A stretch of DNA of 64,000 nt from Cocos nucifera (GCA_006176705.1 QRFJ01000768.1:1-64000), one strand, 5' to 3'; counted from the first letter of the stretch, positions 41,972-54,479 are shown. Numbers and translations are program-made. Notes: generated by a model not told the origin, from the sequence alone.

Positions 41972-44457
41972 TGTTAGATATATGTGCCCTAGAAGCCAGA
42001 ATTGGCTGACACTTGTAATACACTTCTAGGGGCAAAATTATAATTTTGACTATAATCAATAAAATGGGTTATTTTCTATCACATATGTGTATTTAGTGTC
42101 TGTGATACATCCTTTGAGTTAATGGTAATGATAATTCATATTTTCAAGAGTTGAAAATTTAAGACATGAATAATCATTATTAACTCATAAAATGCTCCCG
42201 ACCATAGGATCATCACGAGGATGGTGATTGATCCGAAAGGTTGGTGTACAATCGCTTCTCTTTAGTAGATGAGTCTTGAGTCTACGGTGTGGAGACACCG
42301 GAGCGAGAGTACAGGTACTCGTTAGAGAACGAGGGCACTGAGCGTGACCACCTCGAGTAGTCATTAGGGAGTCTACCTTCTCGTCAATGACTGACTCGAT
42401 GCTGCAGTAGTGTGTCTGGTTCTTTGACCTGAGGTGCATCGGCAGTTCACCTTGAGGGTGTTATAGTTTGACTACACCATTACTCGGTCTCCTAGCCATA
42501 TGGAACCCTGAGGTGTATGTTGGCTATAGCATGTTCATTGTAGGAACTGGATTGCATCAAGATGGAATCTATCTACCTCGGTGGTAGAGGAGCAGCCCTA
42601 TGATGATCATGAGAATCAAGTCCAGAAGTCCCATGGCCATGGCAGAGTGAAATAATAGAAAGAGTTTCTATTTAGATTTTCACATTGGACTCGAATCGAA
42701 TGATTACATCATATGACAGAGACTAGGGTTTGACGAGTTCACCTTAACCCTAATCTGATCGGGGCTCAAGATAGAAGAACTTAATCACACAGGTAGCTGC
42801 ACCAAGAGGTTCGCATTCAGCTCTGATGGGTTGCCACCATATACTGCTAGGTGTCACTGGTGGATTTTGGGAGCAATTAGAATGATTTAGATGATCGATC
42901 ATTCTAGCTGTTCGAATCAGAAGAGTTCTGATCCATCGAAAGGAGTTTCGATGATGTCGATGATAGAGATCATGACATATCCCATTACCATACAGAACTG
43001 AACCTAACTGGGTCACACAAACAAGGGTTTGAATCTGGTGATCATCAATTGAACTGATCTAGTTCAATTGATCTGAATGAGATTCAATTAGGTTCAAGAA
43101 AATCGTGCTAGCACTCGATTGAACCTAACGTTCTTCTTTTACTATCATAAATAAGTTGTCCTATCTGAGCCAAAGAGTTTGTGCTCAATCAGAGGCCTTC
43201 ATATGGTCTGACTGGAGGTTGTCCAAGTCAGAAAAGGTTGTCTTATTTTGTAAGACATTACCTGCCATTTTTGGTCACCTGCCATTTCTTGTTCTTTGAC
43301 TTTGGTCAAAAGTCTACCTTTGACTGGTCAAATGTTGACCATTGACACTTTGACTTTTGACCACATGTCATGCACCTATTGGAGAGCTGGTGGGGGCCTG
43401 TCCCCCTGCCAGAACCTGGCAAGGAGGAGGGCGCACGCCACCCTAGGCGTGTGCCCAAGTTGGAGGCGCCTAGGAGTCCTTGTTGGACAAGGACTCCATC
43501 TCCTTTTTGGATTCCAATTAGAGTTCTTCTAAGAACCAACTTTGACTGGTCTTAGGCACCCTCTAAGGAGGAATCCAGGGGTCTCTATTCCCACCAATCA
43601 GATTTAGATCTGATTTCACAAAGGGTGGTGATTGGTTGGGAGGAAGAGGAGTTGGATCATGCTTAGTCTATAAATAAGACCCTGCGCCCAACTCAGATTT
43701 TCAAGAATGCAATTCAATAGATATTTCCCACACCCCAAGGCTGCCTCTCCCCTCTTCCTCCATGCCTAAACTTCTCCTCCTTCTCCTCTCCACGTCCAAA
43801 AGAGTTTTGGACTTTGGTTGGTGCGATTCAGATCAAAAAAAGGGCGATCAAAACTAAGAAGGCTGCTGCTGCAAAGGACGACTGCTCATCTTCAAAAGAG
43901 TTTTGAAGATCCTCGCATCAGATCCAGATCTAATTTTTGGAGGCATGATAGAGAAGAAGAGGATCTCCAGATCCAACCCGAGTGGATACCGGTAGAGGCC
44001 AGGCACTTGCGTGGCTAGATCCAGAACCTTCCGCTGCAATCAGGATCATCTACAGGGTAATAGGATTACCCAAATCATGGAATTAAATTTGATTTAATTT
44101 ATCTTATTTTATTTTATTTATTAAAATAATAAGAATTAGATCTGAAACATATCAAGATCTGATTGGGATCAAGAGAAAAATTTTTGAAATATATCTCTTG
44201 ATCTGATCAGATCTGGACGAACCTGGACCGGGAAATCAAGATTTCCCTTCACATCAATGGGTAATTGGATTACCCAAATTAGGTAAATTAAATTTGATTT
44301 AATTTATTTTTATTTTATTTTATTTATTAAAATAATAAGAATCAAATCTGAAACATCCTAGATCTGATACAGATCAAAGAAAAAAATTTTTAAAAAATAT
44401 CTCTTGATCTGAGCATATCTGAACGAATCTGGATCAGGAAATCAGAATTTTCCTTCA
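41972..44457 (+). repeat. 3' LTR of element B (2486 bp) with duplicated end
   Basis: Collinear with the 5' LTR, with TTGAC cluster 43296-43361, U3 dyad 43473-43497 and TATA 43669-43676. The terminal about 205 bp occur twice in tandem: 44047-44251 and 44252-44457, each ending CCTTCA. The target duplication follows the second copy. The 5' LTR has one copy. Confidence 0.88.
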
Positions 44458-44462
44458 GCAGG
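44458..44462. repeat. Target-site duplication GCAGG, right copy (element B)
   Basis: Follows the second copy of the duplicated LTR end and differs from GCATG at 34031 by one base. Confidence 0.75.
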
Positions 44463-45542
44463 TCAGTAGGAGATTTGAGCAAGATGAGAGGTTCTTGAAC
44501 GTTGGAGATGAAAGACCAATTTAGTTCTAGCTTTAGGAATCTTGATACTTATATTTGTGTTTCATACTATTGTTCTTAATGATTGTCATTTCTATCCTAG
44601 TTTTTTTTTGAAAGTTATTTCTATAGACCTTTTGGCTAAAGAAAATTAAGAAATTTCAATAAAAAAATAGTTTTGTAATATCATTAAGAATGGTGTTATT
44701 ATTTTCTCTAGACATTTGAACAATGATGTGTATATGTTATCACAACTTGTTAACGTAGTCTATTCAACTGGCAAGCATTCTAGATTAGATAGTGTGTCAG
44801 ATATCTATTAATGGCACTATAGGCTGGTCATATAAACAAGAACATGATAAACATGTTGACTCAAGAGGAAATTCTCGAAGTTAGTTTTTGTGAATCACTT
44901 TCAATCAATGAATTATATCTTCTTAGTAAAATACCCAGACATCTTTTACTAAAAAAGATGAGAGAGCCACTGAGCTCTTAAGTCTAGAACATACTGATGT
45001 ATATGGACCAATTGAGCATAGTGCCAGAGTAAATATTTCTACTTCATTCACTTTCACAAGATGATCTATTTAGATTTGGATATGTCTATCTGATAAAACA
45101 TAAGTCGGATTCATTTGAATTATTCAAACGATTTTGAAGCGAAGTAGAAAATAAACTAGAACGAATATCAAAACTCTTCCATCTGACCGAGGAGAGGAAT
45201 GCCTTTTCGATGAGTTTCTCACATATCTAGAAGAGAATGAGATTCTCTCTTAATGGACTCCTCTGGGAACACCACAGCATAATGATGTGTCTGAAAGAAA
45301 GAATCAGACTCTGTTAGACATGGTTCGGTCTATGATAGATTTTGCCAGCTTGTCGATATCTTTCTGGGGATATGCACTCAAATTGGCTTGCTATCTGTTA
45401 AAAAGGATTTTAAGTAAGTCTATAGTTAAGATTCCATATGAAATATGGACAGGGCGTGAGCCAACACTTTCACATCTTAGTATCTGGGGGTGCCCAACTT
45501 ATATCAAATAGATAGTCACAGATAAAATTGGACCTAGGTTTA
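44458..45542 (+). pseudogene. pol: Protease end, pre-integrase and integrase of element C
   Basis: Continues C after B. It has RFEQDERFLNVG of the protease end, a pre-integrase block near 44810 (RLVI then NKNMINML), and integrase with ERKNQTLLDMVRSMI and PYEIWTG in the open piece 45287-45511. Small indels and stops break the regions of the first two catalytic Asp. Confidence 0.75.
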
Positions 45543-46540
45543 ACAAGTGCACATTCATAGAATACCCAAAAGAGATCAAATGATACTTTTCTACCATGCT
45601 GATGAACAAAAAATGTTCATCAATCTTAAGGCAATCTTTTTAAAAAAAGAGTTCCTTGGTGAAGAAACTATTGCCTTTAAGGCTGAAGTTGATGAAGTTC
45701 AATAGGTAGAAAGATCGACATCTATAGCTGAACCTGAGTCTGATTTGATTAGATCAGATCCAGAATCTAATGTACCTACATCATTAAGGCGATCTGATAG
45801 AGTACCACATTAGTCGAATAGATACTATGATTTTTTGATCTGGGATGGTGATTCCATCGAACTCGATGAGAATGATGAGGATTCGATCATCTATATGGAT
45901 GCAATGCAGAGATCTGATTTTGAAAAATGGCTTAAGGCCATGAAGTTTGAAATGAAGTCCATGAAGATCAACAATGTGTGAATATTGGTTGACCCACTCG
46001 AAGGGATTAAATCCATTAGGTGTAAGTGGGTCTTTAAAAGGAAGAGGAGTGCAGATGGAAAGATGGAGACCTATAAAGCCTATCTAGTTTTCAAGAGGTA
46101 TCATCAATATTATGGTATTGATAATGACAAGATGTTCTCTCCTATGGCAATGCTCAAATTCATTCGGATAATGCTTACAATAGCTATTCATCTGGATTAT
46201 AAGATCTGACAGATGGATGTGAAGACAGCTATCCTGAATTGAGAGCTGACCGAAGAGGTGTATATGATACAATCTGAGAGATTCAATCCATAGATAAGTC
46301 CAAGGTGTGCAAGCTTTAGAAATTAATTTATAGATTGAAGTAGGCATCTTGAAGTTGGAACATGCATTTTGATAAGGTAATCAAAATGTATGGCTTCATT
46401 ATAAATGGAGAAGAGCCCTGCATTTACAAATGGACAAATAGTCCAATAGTGGTATTCCTTGTCTTGTATATTGACGACATTCTCTTAATCAAAAATGACA
46501 TCCCCATACTATAGGAAATAAAAGTTTAATTATCATCATA
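45543..46540 (+). pseudogene. pol: Linker and reverse transcriptase of element C
   Basis: The open piece 45985-46209 has SIRCKWVFKRKRSADGKMETYKA in the usual order. Stops follow in the first catalytic block. The second catalytic motif is YIDD at 46467-46478 (LVLYIDDILLI), a tolerated change of YVDD. The order of blocks matches A, B and K. Confidence 0.78.
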
Positions 46541-47437
46541 GTTCTCCATGAAAGACTTGGGTGAAGCATCCTACATCCTAGGGATGAAGATCTACAGGGA
46601 TAGATCTAAGAGGATGCTGGGGTTATCCCAGCTCATGTACATAGATACTCTGCTGAAAAGGTTCAACATGGAGAATTTAAAAAAGGGCTATCTTTCGATG
46701 GGCCATGGAATTTCTCTCTTTATGAAAGATTGTTCGATAACTCCTAAAGAGAGAGTGTATGAGTAGAGTCCCATATGCTTAGATAGTGGGATCTATCATG
46801 TATGCCATGATATTTACGAGACTAGATATGGCATACTCAATAGGAGTAGTGAGTAGATACCAATCCGATCCTAGAGAAAATCACTAAAAAGTGGTTAAAG
46901 TCATCCTTAAGTTTTTAAGAAATACTAAGGATCAATGGTTGTTTTATGGTGATTTAGATCTGAAACTTATGGTGTTTACGGACTCTAGATTTCAATCTAA
47001 CCATGATGATAGTAGAAGCATGTCGGGTTGCATCTTTACTTTTAATGGTGGAGCCATATGCTAGAAGAGTTTCAAGCAGCATACTATAGCAGACTCTATT
47101 TATAAGGTGGAGTACATCGCAGCATCAGATGCCACGAAGAAAGTTGTGGCTGAAAAGTTTATCACGGAGCTCAGAGTAGCACCCTTTCTTAATGATCTGA
47201 TCCTGCTCTACTAATGCCAGAGCTCAGGCGAACGAACCAAAGGTACACCAGCGAATGAAGCACATTCTGCATCGCTTTCATCTAGTCTGAAAGATTGTGG
47301 ATCAAGGTAACGTTGACCTTCAGAAGATCAACAGAAAGGAGAATTTGGCCAACCCCTTCATTAAAGCCCTGATGATAAAGAAGTTCGATAACCATAAGTC
47401 AAAGATGGATTTTAGATACTATGCCGAGTGGCTTTAG
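46541..47437 (+). pseudogene. pol: RT C-terminus and RNase H of element C
   Basis: Open piece 46548-46766 (MKDLGEASYILGMKIYRDRS), then decayed RNase H with GGAIC-type and EYIAASDA blocks near 47040-47140. The TAG at 47435 ends the usual EWL tail just before the polypurine tract AAGTGGGAG. Confidence 0.75.
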
Positions 47438-47450
47438 GATAAGTGGGAGT

Positions 47451-49946
47451 TGTTGGAAAATATGTTCCAAGGCCAATCATCAGTCTGTTAATGGTTGAGC
47501 TATATTATAATTATAATTAATTTATTAATAAATAAGATATATTTTTGATATTTTTCATCATAAAGCTTACATCTTCTAATGAACTTCATTGTTATGATAA
47601 AATTCTTAGGACTATTTAGTTTTGATAAAGAAAGAATTTATCGATTAGTCCTTAAAACTGTTCACGATCAAATGATAGGCTGTAAATTAGGATGACAGCA
47701 TCTATCGAGCATAGATCGCTGTGTGCCATATAGGTTGGTTATCCTCTTAACCAAGAAGTGTCGAGATACTGGTATGCCATACAGGTGAGATGTAAGGGTA
47801 CATCATCATTGAACATGACCAACTCCAAAGCATTCTATTATCGAGAATGTCTCAAATGGGATATAGGTATAAGTGTCCCTTAGATCTGAGATCACCTCAG
47901 TGGCTTGCAAGCAACTCACTATGCTTTGGTATTAGACTAACTAAATTTTTAATTTAGTAATGAAAAGTTTCTGGGCATAGTCAAGTACTTGTAAAGTCAA
48001 GGTGTGATCAAGATGAGACTGACCACTCCAAGAGTTGGAGAAGAATATATCAATATATTTTAATATAGCAAAATCTTGGCTAGGATAATCCATAAGATGG
48101 ATTTGATATTTTGAAATATAATGTGGATACCCTAATGAGAGTTGATAATTAAATTCTAAGATGTCCTATGAGTATTTTGGTCAAGGGGATGAATTATATG
48201 GAAACTATATCCATATGGGTTCTAAGGATGTTGTTTAACACAATCGACCTATCTGACCGTTGGGTACCATTGCTAGATGGTCACTTTAATTAGTATAAAA
48301 ATTTGATCCTATGCTATCAACTTAGATTTGGACCTATGGAGTCACACATATTAGAGTTCACGATCTAATCAGATGGTTGATCAATGATTGAGAATCATTC
48401 TAAAGTAAAACGATCAATACGATTGGTGTTTAACCTAGTGCAAATGTTGTAGGAGGATCGATTAGCAATTAGATTTATAATTAACATAATTTGATTAAGC
48501 TAGAGGGTTGAGATTAAGTCTAATTAAATATTATTTAATTAGATTAGGTTTGGGCTTAATTGGATCAACTTCAATTGGTTTATTGGATGAGCCAATTGCA
48601 TGGATGAACTAGTCCTAGTTCAATTAGGACTTGATTGAACCTGATCTCTAATTTAATTAAAAATTAAACTAGAATTAAATCTAATTTAATTTGATTTAAT
48701 AAGGTTAATAGTTGGACTAAGACCTAATCTAATTGGGTTAAATAAATTCTGATTTAATTTGGTTAAAATATCTTATTTGACCAAGTTAAATTGGATGTCC
48801 TAGTATGACTAGGACTTTCCTCCTTGTGCCACCTTAGCCCAAACGCCCCCACACCCTCTTCTCCTTGATTTTGTGCATGGAAAAGCCTCTCTCCAGGCTT
48901 CACGCATGCCCATAGCTCTCCCTTATTTCTTAGATGGCATTTAGTTGTGTACCGAGTTAAATATGGTTAGAAGGTTTGAATTCAGACTCTATTTGATAGA
49001 GTTTGTTGCTACAAAAATTCCTTTTCTTTGTGCCACCCACTACCTAGATGTTTCCTTGATATTTTTTGTGGATTTTTTGGGATTTTTGTGTGCCAAAGGT
49101 AGGTGATCCATGGCTGGAAAAAAGGAGGGGGCGCCCAAGAGTTGGGCGCCCCATGTCTTGCCCTTTTTGGACATTCCTTACTAGGTATTTGACCTAGACA
49201 AGGAGTCTATCCTAGCTCTCTATTTAAAGAGATTTTTTTGTTTATTTTATGAGTGATTCTAGATATTAGAGAGGGCTCTTGGGTGTATGAAAACTAGGGA
49301 GAGAAATCCTTTGGGCATGGGAATATTAAAGACACCAATCTAGGTGTCTAGGTGAGAAAGCAAAGAAGAAGAAGAGGGTCTTCTTCTATGGTTACTTTTG
49401 TTCTTCCCTATTTCCTCCTTTCTTAGAGATTTTTGAGTGTTATTTTTTATCAAAAGTCTCTTCCTTTCCTTCTAATTTTTTAGAGTATCAAATCTTAAAG
49501 AAGAAAGCACCAGATCGACCGTCGAAAAAGGATCAACATAATACTAGCATACTATGTTGATTTTCGAGCATCAAACTTCTGATTGAGATTCATGGACTCA
49601 TGCGGATATCTCCTAAAGGCCAAACACATATGCAGCATAGAGCTACATTCTCAAGCTTGGATCATTAGGTTAGAATGTCTAACTTGCATAGGTAATATGG
49701 ATCTAATCCTCTGTTACATACCTGCAATAGATCTAGTGTAGATCCATATTGATGTGATCAACATATCTTTCTCTTCTAATGATTTTTAATTTTTGATTTA
49801 TTCTCATGCTATAATCATGTAATAGAATCCTAGATCTAGGGATTCTCTAATTTTTATAAATTAATTTTAATTAATTTCTATCTTTTGCTGCCTATATCTA
49901 AAAAGTTTCAAGATCTAGCCCTGAAATCCTAGAACTGGTTTCTTCA
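47451..49946 (+). repeat. 3' LTR of element C (2496 bp)
   Basis: Begins TGTTGGAAAATATG and ends GTTTCTTCA. It contains a perfect 11-bp U3 dyad with arms GGGGCGCCCAA (49128-49138) and TTGGGCGCCCC (49142-49152), TATTTAAAG at 49221-49229, and two hairpins, 49330-49349 (AGACACC/GGTGTCT) and 49367-49387 (AGAAGAAGA/TCTTCTTCT). Confidence 0.9.
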
Positions 49947-49964
49947 ATTGGTATCAAAGCCCTG
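49947..49964 (+). other. Primer-site-like 18 bp outside the C 3' LTR
   Basis: ATTGGTATCAAAGCCCTG matches the sequence that normally follows a 5' LTR (31145, 63724). Here it follows the right-hand LTR and is joined directly to H RT sequence. Confidence 0.75.
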
Positions 49965-50853
49965 AAAAAGTTTAAGCTTCCTACATCCTAGTGATGAAGA
50001 TCTATAGAGATAGATCTAAAAGATTGCTTGGAGTGTCCCAGTTCACATACATTCATACCATGCTGAAGAGGTTCAGGATGGAGAATTCTAAGAAGGACTA
50101 TCTACCGATAAGCCATGAAATTTCTCTCTTGAAAATGAATTATCCGACAACACCTCAAGAGAGACAGCATATGAGTAGAATTTCATATGCTTTGATAGTG
50201 GATTCTATTATATATGCCATGACATGTATGAGACCAGATATGGCATACTCACTAGGGGTGGTGAGTAGGTAGCAATCCGATCTAGGAGAGAATCACTAGA
50301 AGGTTGTTAGAGCCATCCTGAAGTATTTAAGAAATACCAAGGATCAATGGCTTTTTTATGGTGAGTCAGACTGAGACTTATGGGGTTTACAGACTTCAGT
50401 TTCTAGTCTGATCACGATGACAACAAAAGTGTGTCGGGGTATGTATTTATCCTTAATGGTGGAGCTATCTGCTGGAAAAGATTCAAGCAGTACATTATGG
50501 CTAACTCAGTTTGTGAGGTGGAGTATGTCGCTGCATTAGATGCTGCCAAAGAAGCGGTGTGGCTGAGAAAGTTCATCACCGAGCTCGGAATGGCATCCTT
50601 CTATGATGGTCTAGTTCTGTTCTTCTGCGATAGCTCTGGAGCCATTGCTCAGATGAAGGAACTGAAGGCACACTAACAGACGAAACATATTCTATGCTGC
50701 TACCACCTGATCTTGAAGATTATGGATCGAGGTGATGTAGACCTTTAGAAGATCAATAGGAAGGAGAATCTGTTCGACCCACTCATTAAATCCATTGCGG
50801 TGAAAGATGGGTATTAGATACTGCATCGATTGGCTTTAGGCCAAGTGGAAGAT
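49965..50853 (+). pseudogene. pol: RT C-terminus and RNase H of element H (right part)
   Basis: Resumes in RT with MKIYRDRSKRLLGVSQ (open piece 49991-50272), then RNase H in 50431-50676 with SGYVFILNGGAICW, CEVEYVAALDAAKEA (catalytic Glu) and FFCDSSGAIAQ (catalytic Asp). It ends with TAG 50837-50839 and polypurine tract AAGTGGAAGAT before the LTR. A 35-bp gap near 49974 and the lost RT centre make it non-functional. Confidence 0.8.
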
Positions 50854-53390
50854 TGTTGGAAATCATGTTCCAAAGCCAATCATCAACCTATTGATGGTTG
50901 AGCTGTCGGTTGTAATTGTATATAAATTATTAATAAATAAAATTTAGTTTAGCATTTTTCATCATAAATTCTTCTATCTTCTAATGAACTTTTATGTTGT
51001 GGTGAAATCCTTAGGACTATTTAGAATCGACAAATGAGGATTTGTCATTAAGTCCTTAAACCTATTCGCAACCAAATGATATATTATTACTAAGAATGAT
51101 AACGTTCATCAAGTGTAGGTCATTGTGTGTCATATGGATTGGTTATCCTCTTAACCAAGGACTGTAGAGATATTGGTATGGCATGTAGGTGAAATATAGG
51201 TTACATCTATACTGAATGTGACCAACTCTAGAGCTTTTCTACTATCAAGATTTGCACCAATCAAATATGGGTATAAGTGTTCTTCTGATCTGAGATCACC
51301 ACGGTGACTCCCAAGCAACTCACTATGCTTTGGTGGCAGACTACCTAAATTTTTAATTCAGTAACAGAAGATTTTTGGGCACAATCAAGAATTTGAGAAG
51401 TCGGTGTGTGAGTCAAGATAGGATTGACCAAACTAGTTCAAGATCTACGTTCAATTATATTTCAATTTAGCAAATTCTTTGCCAAGATAGTCCTAATGAG
51501 GGATCACAGAACTAATTGCTTTGAGACATGATTTGGATGTACTTCTCAGGATTAACGGTTTAACTTTGAGTCATCCTTATACATAGAGGTTAAAGGGATG
51601 AATTATGTAGTAACCATATTCATGTAGGTTTTGAATATTATGATTGTGACTATTTGACCTATCCGAACATCGGGTATCATTGCTAGATTGGTCACTTTGA
51701 TTAGTACAAAAAGTAGTTCCTATGCTACCAGCTTAGGTTCAAATCGACGAGGTCATACACACTAGAGGTTCCTACCTGATCTGATGGCTGGTGAAGAGTC
51801 TCACTGGACTGGGATTCTATGGTCAAGAGTCAAATTGAAATGAAACTCTTCGATTGAGAGTCTTACTATATTAGGACTTCGAGTCCTGATTGTCTAGGAC
51901 TCTATGATCAGGAGTCCTAGTAGACTGGGACTCTTCGATCAAGAGTTCTACTACTCTAAAATTCTAAGTTATACTTATTTGAGACTCTATGATTGAGATT
52001 CTGGACATTATGATCATAAGTTCCACTCATTTCAGACATCGAGATCAATAGTCCCACTGGTTTGGAATTTTTCAATCAAGAGTTTCATTTTGATAAGACT
52101 CCATTGTCTGGACACCCACTGAATTTGGATTTTGCATTTATGAGAGGTTTAATTAGTGATTTGATTGCTAACTAACTCAATTTAATTGAGTAATTTTTTT
52201 TTGATCAAGTTCAATTGAATTAGATTTAGTTGGATTTGATCGATTAGGTTATGAGATGACCTAATCGTCGAGGAGGTATGATCCCTAATTTGATCAGGGG
52301 TTGGGCTTAATTAATTCTTGATTTGATTAAAATTTAATTGACCCTAATTAAGACTAAATGAGTTGAATTTAATCTGGTCTAATTGGGCCTAACCAATTTA
52401 GATTGGGTTAGTTCAATTAGATGAGAAGTTATGAGACTAGTTTGACCTAGTCTTCCATGTGCCACCTCACCCTTTTTTTTTGCCAAACTTTCTCTACAAG
52501 AAAGGTTTTCTCATGATGTTTTTCCATGCAAAAGAAGGCTTGCACCCTCCATTCTCTCACCTCATAAGGATGGATTTTATCTGGTTGCAATTAATAAGAT
52601 TTGAATTCAAATGGCTAATCTCTATCCTATCTTTCCCTCACATGCTACTTTTGAGTTATGCACCCTCCATAAAATTCCTGAATTTTTTTGGAGCATGAGC
52701 AACTTCTGAGATTCCTTCCATCTAGTGCATGAGCCTTCCCAGCATGAGATAAATAAGAAAAAAATCAGAGAAGGAAAAATTGAGAGAGAAAAGTAGGCAC
52801 TAGGGTTTGAGTGCTATGCTACCCTAGTTCTTGATCTAGGGTTTCTAATTTGATTTTGTAAGATCTGAGTGGCAGATCTTCACGAGATTTTTTGGAGTAC
52901 TTTCTCATCCTCTCTTCTACTGTTTCTATTGATCCAGAGCATCCAAAGTTTTGGTGGAGGGAGATCAAAATTGTTCGATCAGATCTAGCTATCAAGAGCA
53001 TCCATCGTTGAGCTAGCACTTAGGAGGAGTCGATCGGGATCAGGACCTCGTGTGGACCATTCGTGGAGGCCAGATGCATATGTGGCTACATCACAATGAT
53101 TAGATCTTCTTGGTGATTACATTGGTGGTGATTCAATTGTGGAGATCATTTACCCATGCATGGTAACATGTTCTAAACATGTAGCATAGTAAAAGTGTTT
53201 CACTACTCATAGCCTTTATTTTCATATTTCATTGCATGCATGTATACCAAATTAGATCCTGATAATGTAGGATTTTTAGATCAGATCAATAGCTCTAGCA
53301 AAATTAATTAGATTAATTTTTATTTCCGCTACATTTGATTTTCAAAAAAGTTTTGAAAGTAGAGCTAGAAATCCTACATGCATCCCTACA
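50854..53390 (+). repeat. 3' LTR of element H (2537 bp)
   Basis: Begins TGTTGGAAATCATG, collinear with 19267-21836, ends ATCCCTACA next to CTCAA. It has the palindrome array at about 51786-51990 and the hairpin 52861-52879. It differs from the 5' LTR at many sites, in line with an old insertion. Confidence 0.9.
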
Positions 53391-53395
53391 CTCAA
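53391..53395. repeat. Target-site duplication CTCAA, right copy (element H)
   Basis: Directly follows the H 3' LTR; pairs with 19262-19266. Confidence 0.9.
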
Positions 53396-54240
53396 TTCTA
53401 CAAATATCATATTTTTGCAAACTAGATCTCAGCCCTTCTTTTTTGTTCAGTAATCTATCAGAGGTAGACCCTTCACATGGTAGATTAATGGAGAAATCCA
53501 AGTCGTTGAGCATCAAATTCTACAACAACACCTTTAACTAAATTCTACTACAACATCTTTAACTAGGGATCTTACCCTCCCATCTGAAAACACAAAGTTT
53601 TGATAGAACTCGCGAACCAAATCGATAAAAATAGGTTCTTTCAGTGTGCAGAGGGAACCCCAACCTAAAGATGTTATCTTTTCCCCAAAGGAAAACCCAT
53701 CTTTTTCTAAAGATCAAAAATCAATATTTCTCCCAAGTGAAATCTTCCTACCGGAGAGCGATTTTTTGCTGGGAGTTATCTAAGAAGCGGAGGGTGCCGA
53801 AACTAGTGTGGAATTTGGAACTGATGCAGCTCTTTTCTTTCTCTACTTTTCTTCAAGATCGTGGGTGGATTTTTGGCACTAGGGAAGCTTCATCCGAGGA
53901 GCCATTATTGAGCAATGGTAGGGCTGGTAAGATGATGGTGGAAGGAGTGAAGAAGGTCAAAGGATGTGAATGGTTTGCCAGAGATAGTGGATTTTGCCAA
54001 GAAGAGTTTGGGTTCGGTTGAAAATTAAGGCTTGCGGTAGGTATAGGAGTAGAAGAGAAAAGATTTGAATAGAAGAGGGATAGGATAGAGGATAGTCGAG
54101 AGAGTGTTTTGAAGGAGGTTCGGTGTGGTTTGGAAGGAAGTTAATGAGAGATTTTAGCACAAAGGGGTTCAACAGGAGAGAAGGAAAGAACACTTAGAAG
54201 GGTCGTCCTTTGGGAAGAGAGGGAGATGAATAGGATTCAT
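53391..54240 (-). pseudogene. Env-like/extra ORF of the SIRE-like element, N-terminal part
   Basis: Minus-strand pieces include 53957-54193 and 53313-53516; the last begins in SIRE DNA and runs into the H LTR. Visible are a proline/serine-rich start, then NLPCEGSTSDRLLNKKEG and KYDICRIE up to the H insertion. After that the frame would continue at 19261. Stops between 53560 and 53950 show decay. Role unknown. Confidence 0.6.
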
Positions 54241-54479
54241 CAATTCATTTTTATTTAAGGTAGAATAAAAAGACTAAAAGGCCCAAGAGGCATCCCTTAG
54301 GTCATCCTTTTTTTTGAAGGGGGGGACCCAAGGGGTGTCCCATCCAATTAAAAAAATCCAGTTTAACTTCTTTTTGAATAAATTAATGATCATAAGTGAG
54401 AATCAAGAGACTTTTGTCAAAGGAAAAGAGTGGATTACATTTCAAAGGATCATTGATAGGATGATTTTGAGAAGGATCA
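54241..54479 (-). other. Spacer between pol and env-like ORF (SIRE-like element)
   Basis: Nothing coding is recognised. A G-run (GGGGGGACCC) lies at about 54320. Confidence 0.4.

Larger units (their letters stand above)
34036..44457 (+). mobile_element. Ty1/copia element B, family 1, complete but defective
   Basis: 5' LTR 34036-36322, exact primer site, long leader, gag-pol relic 38199-41958, polypurine tract 41962-41971, 3' LTR 41972-44457. It inserted in the protease region of C. It shares with A a gag stop, a linker stop and an indel before YVDD. It also has many private single-base insertions in gag (near 38460, 38648, 38744, 38928, 39183, 39276) and a 197-bp deletion in RNase H. It keeps the long leader that A has lost. 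Confidence 0.93.
26102..49964 (+). mobile_element. Copia element C (family 2), host of S and B
   Basis: The parts are truncated 5' LTR (26102-27007 and 30074-31144), primer site and leader (31145-33067), gag, protease, integrase, RT, RNase H, and 3' LTR (47451-49946), followed by a primer-site-like 18 bp (49947-49964). The first about 559 bp of the 5' LTR are missing. No target duplication is seen, because both ends show deletion or aberrant joins with H. The coding region has many stops. Confidence 0.82.
19267..53390 (+). mobile_element. Copia element H, outer host of C, S and B (34 kb span)
   Basis: Its own sequence is 19267-26106 and 49965-53390; the rest is nested DNA. It has 5' LTR 19267-21836, primer site, leader, gag, protease, integrase and the start of RT; then, after C, the rest of RT, RNase H and 3' LTR 50854-53390. 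Matching CTCAA duplications bound it. About 450 bp of RT is missing around the C junctions when compared with C's own RT. The coding region is full of stops, so it is an old copy. Confidence 0.88.

Noticed and set aside
53644..54021. 125-codon plus-strand open frame
   Set aside because: Opposite strand of the env-like ORF of the SIRE-like element; no recognisable domain.
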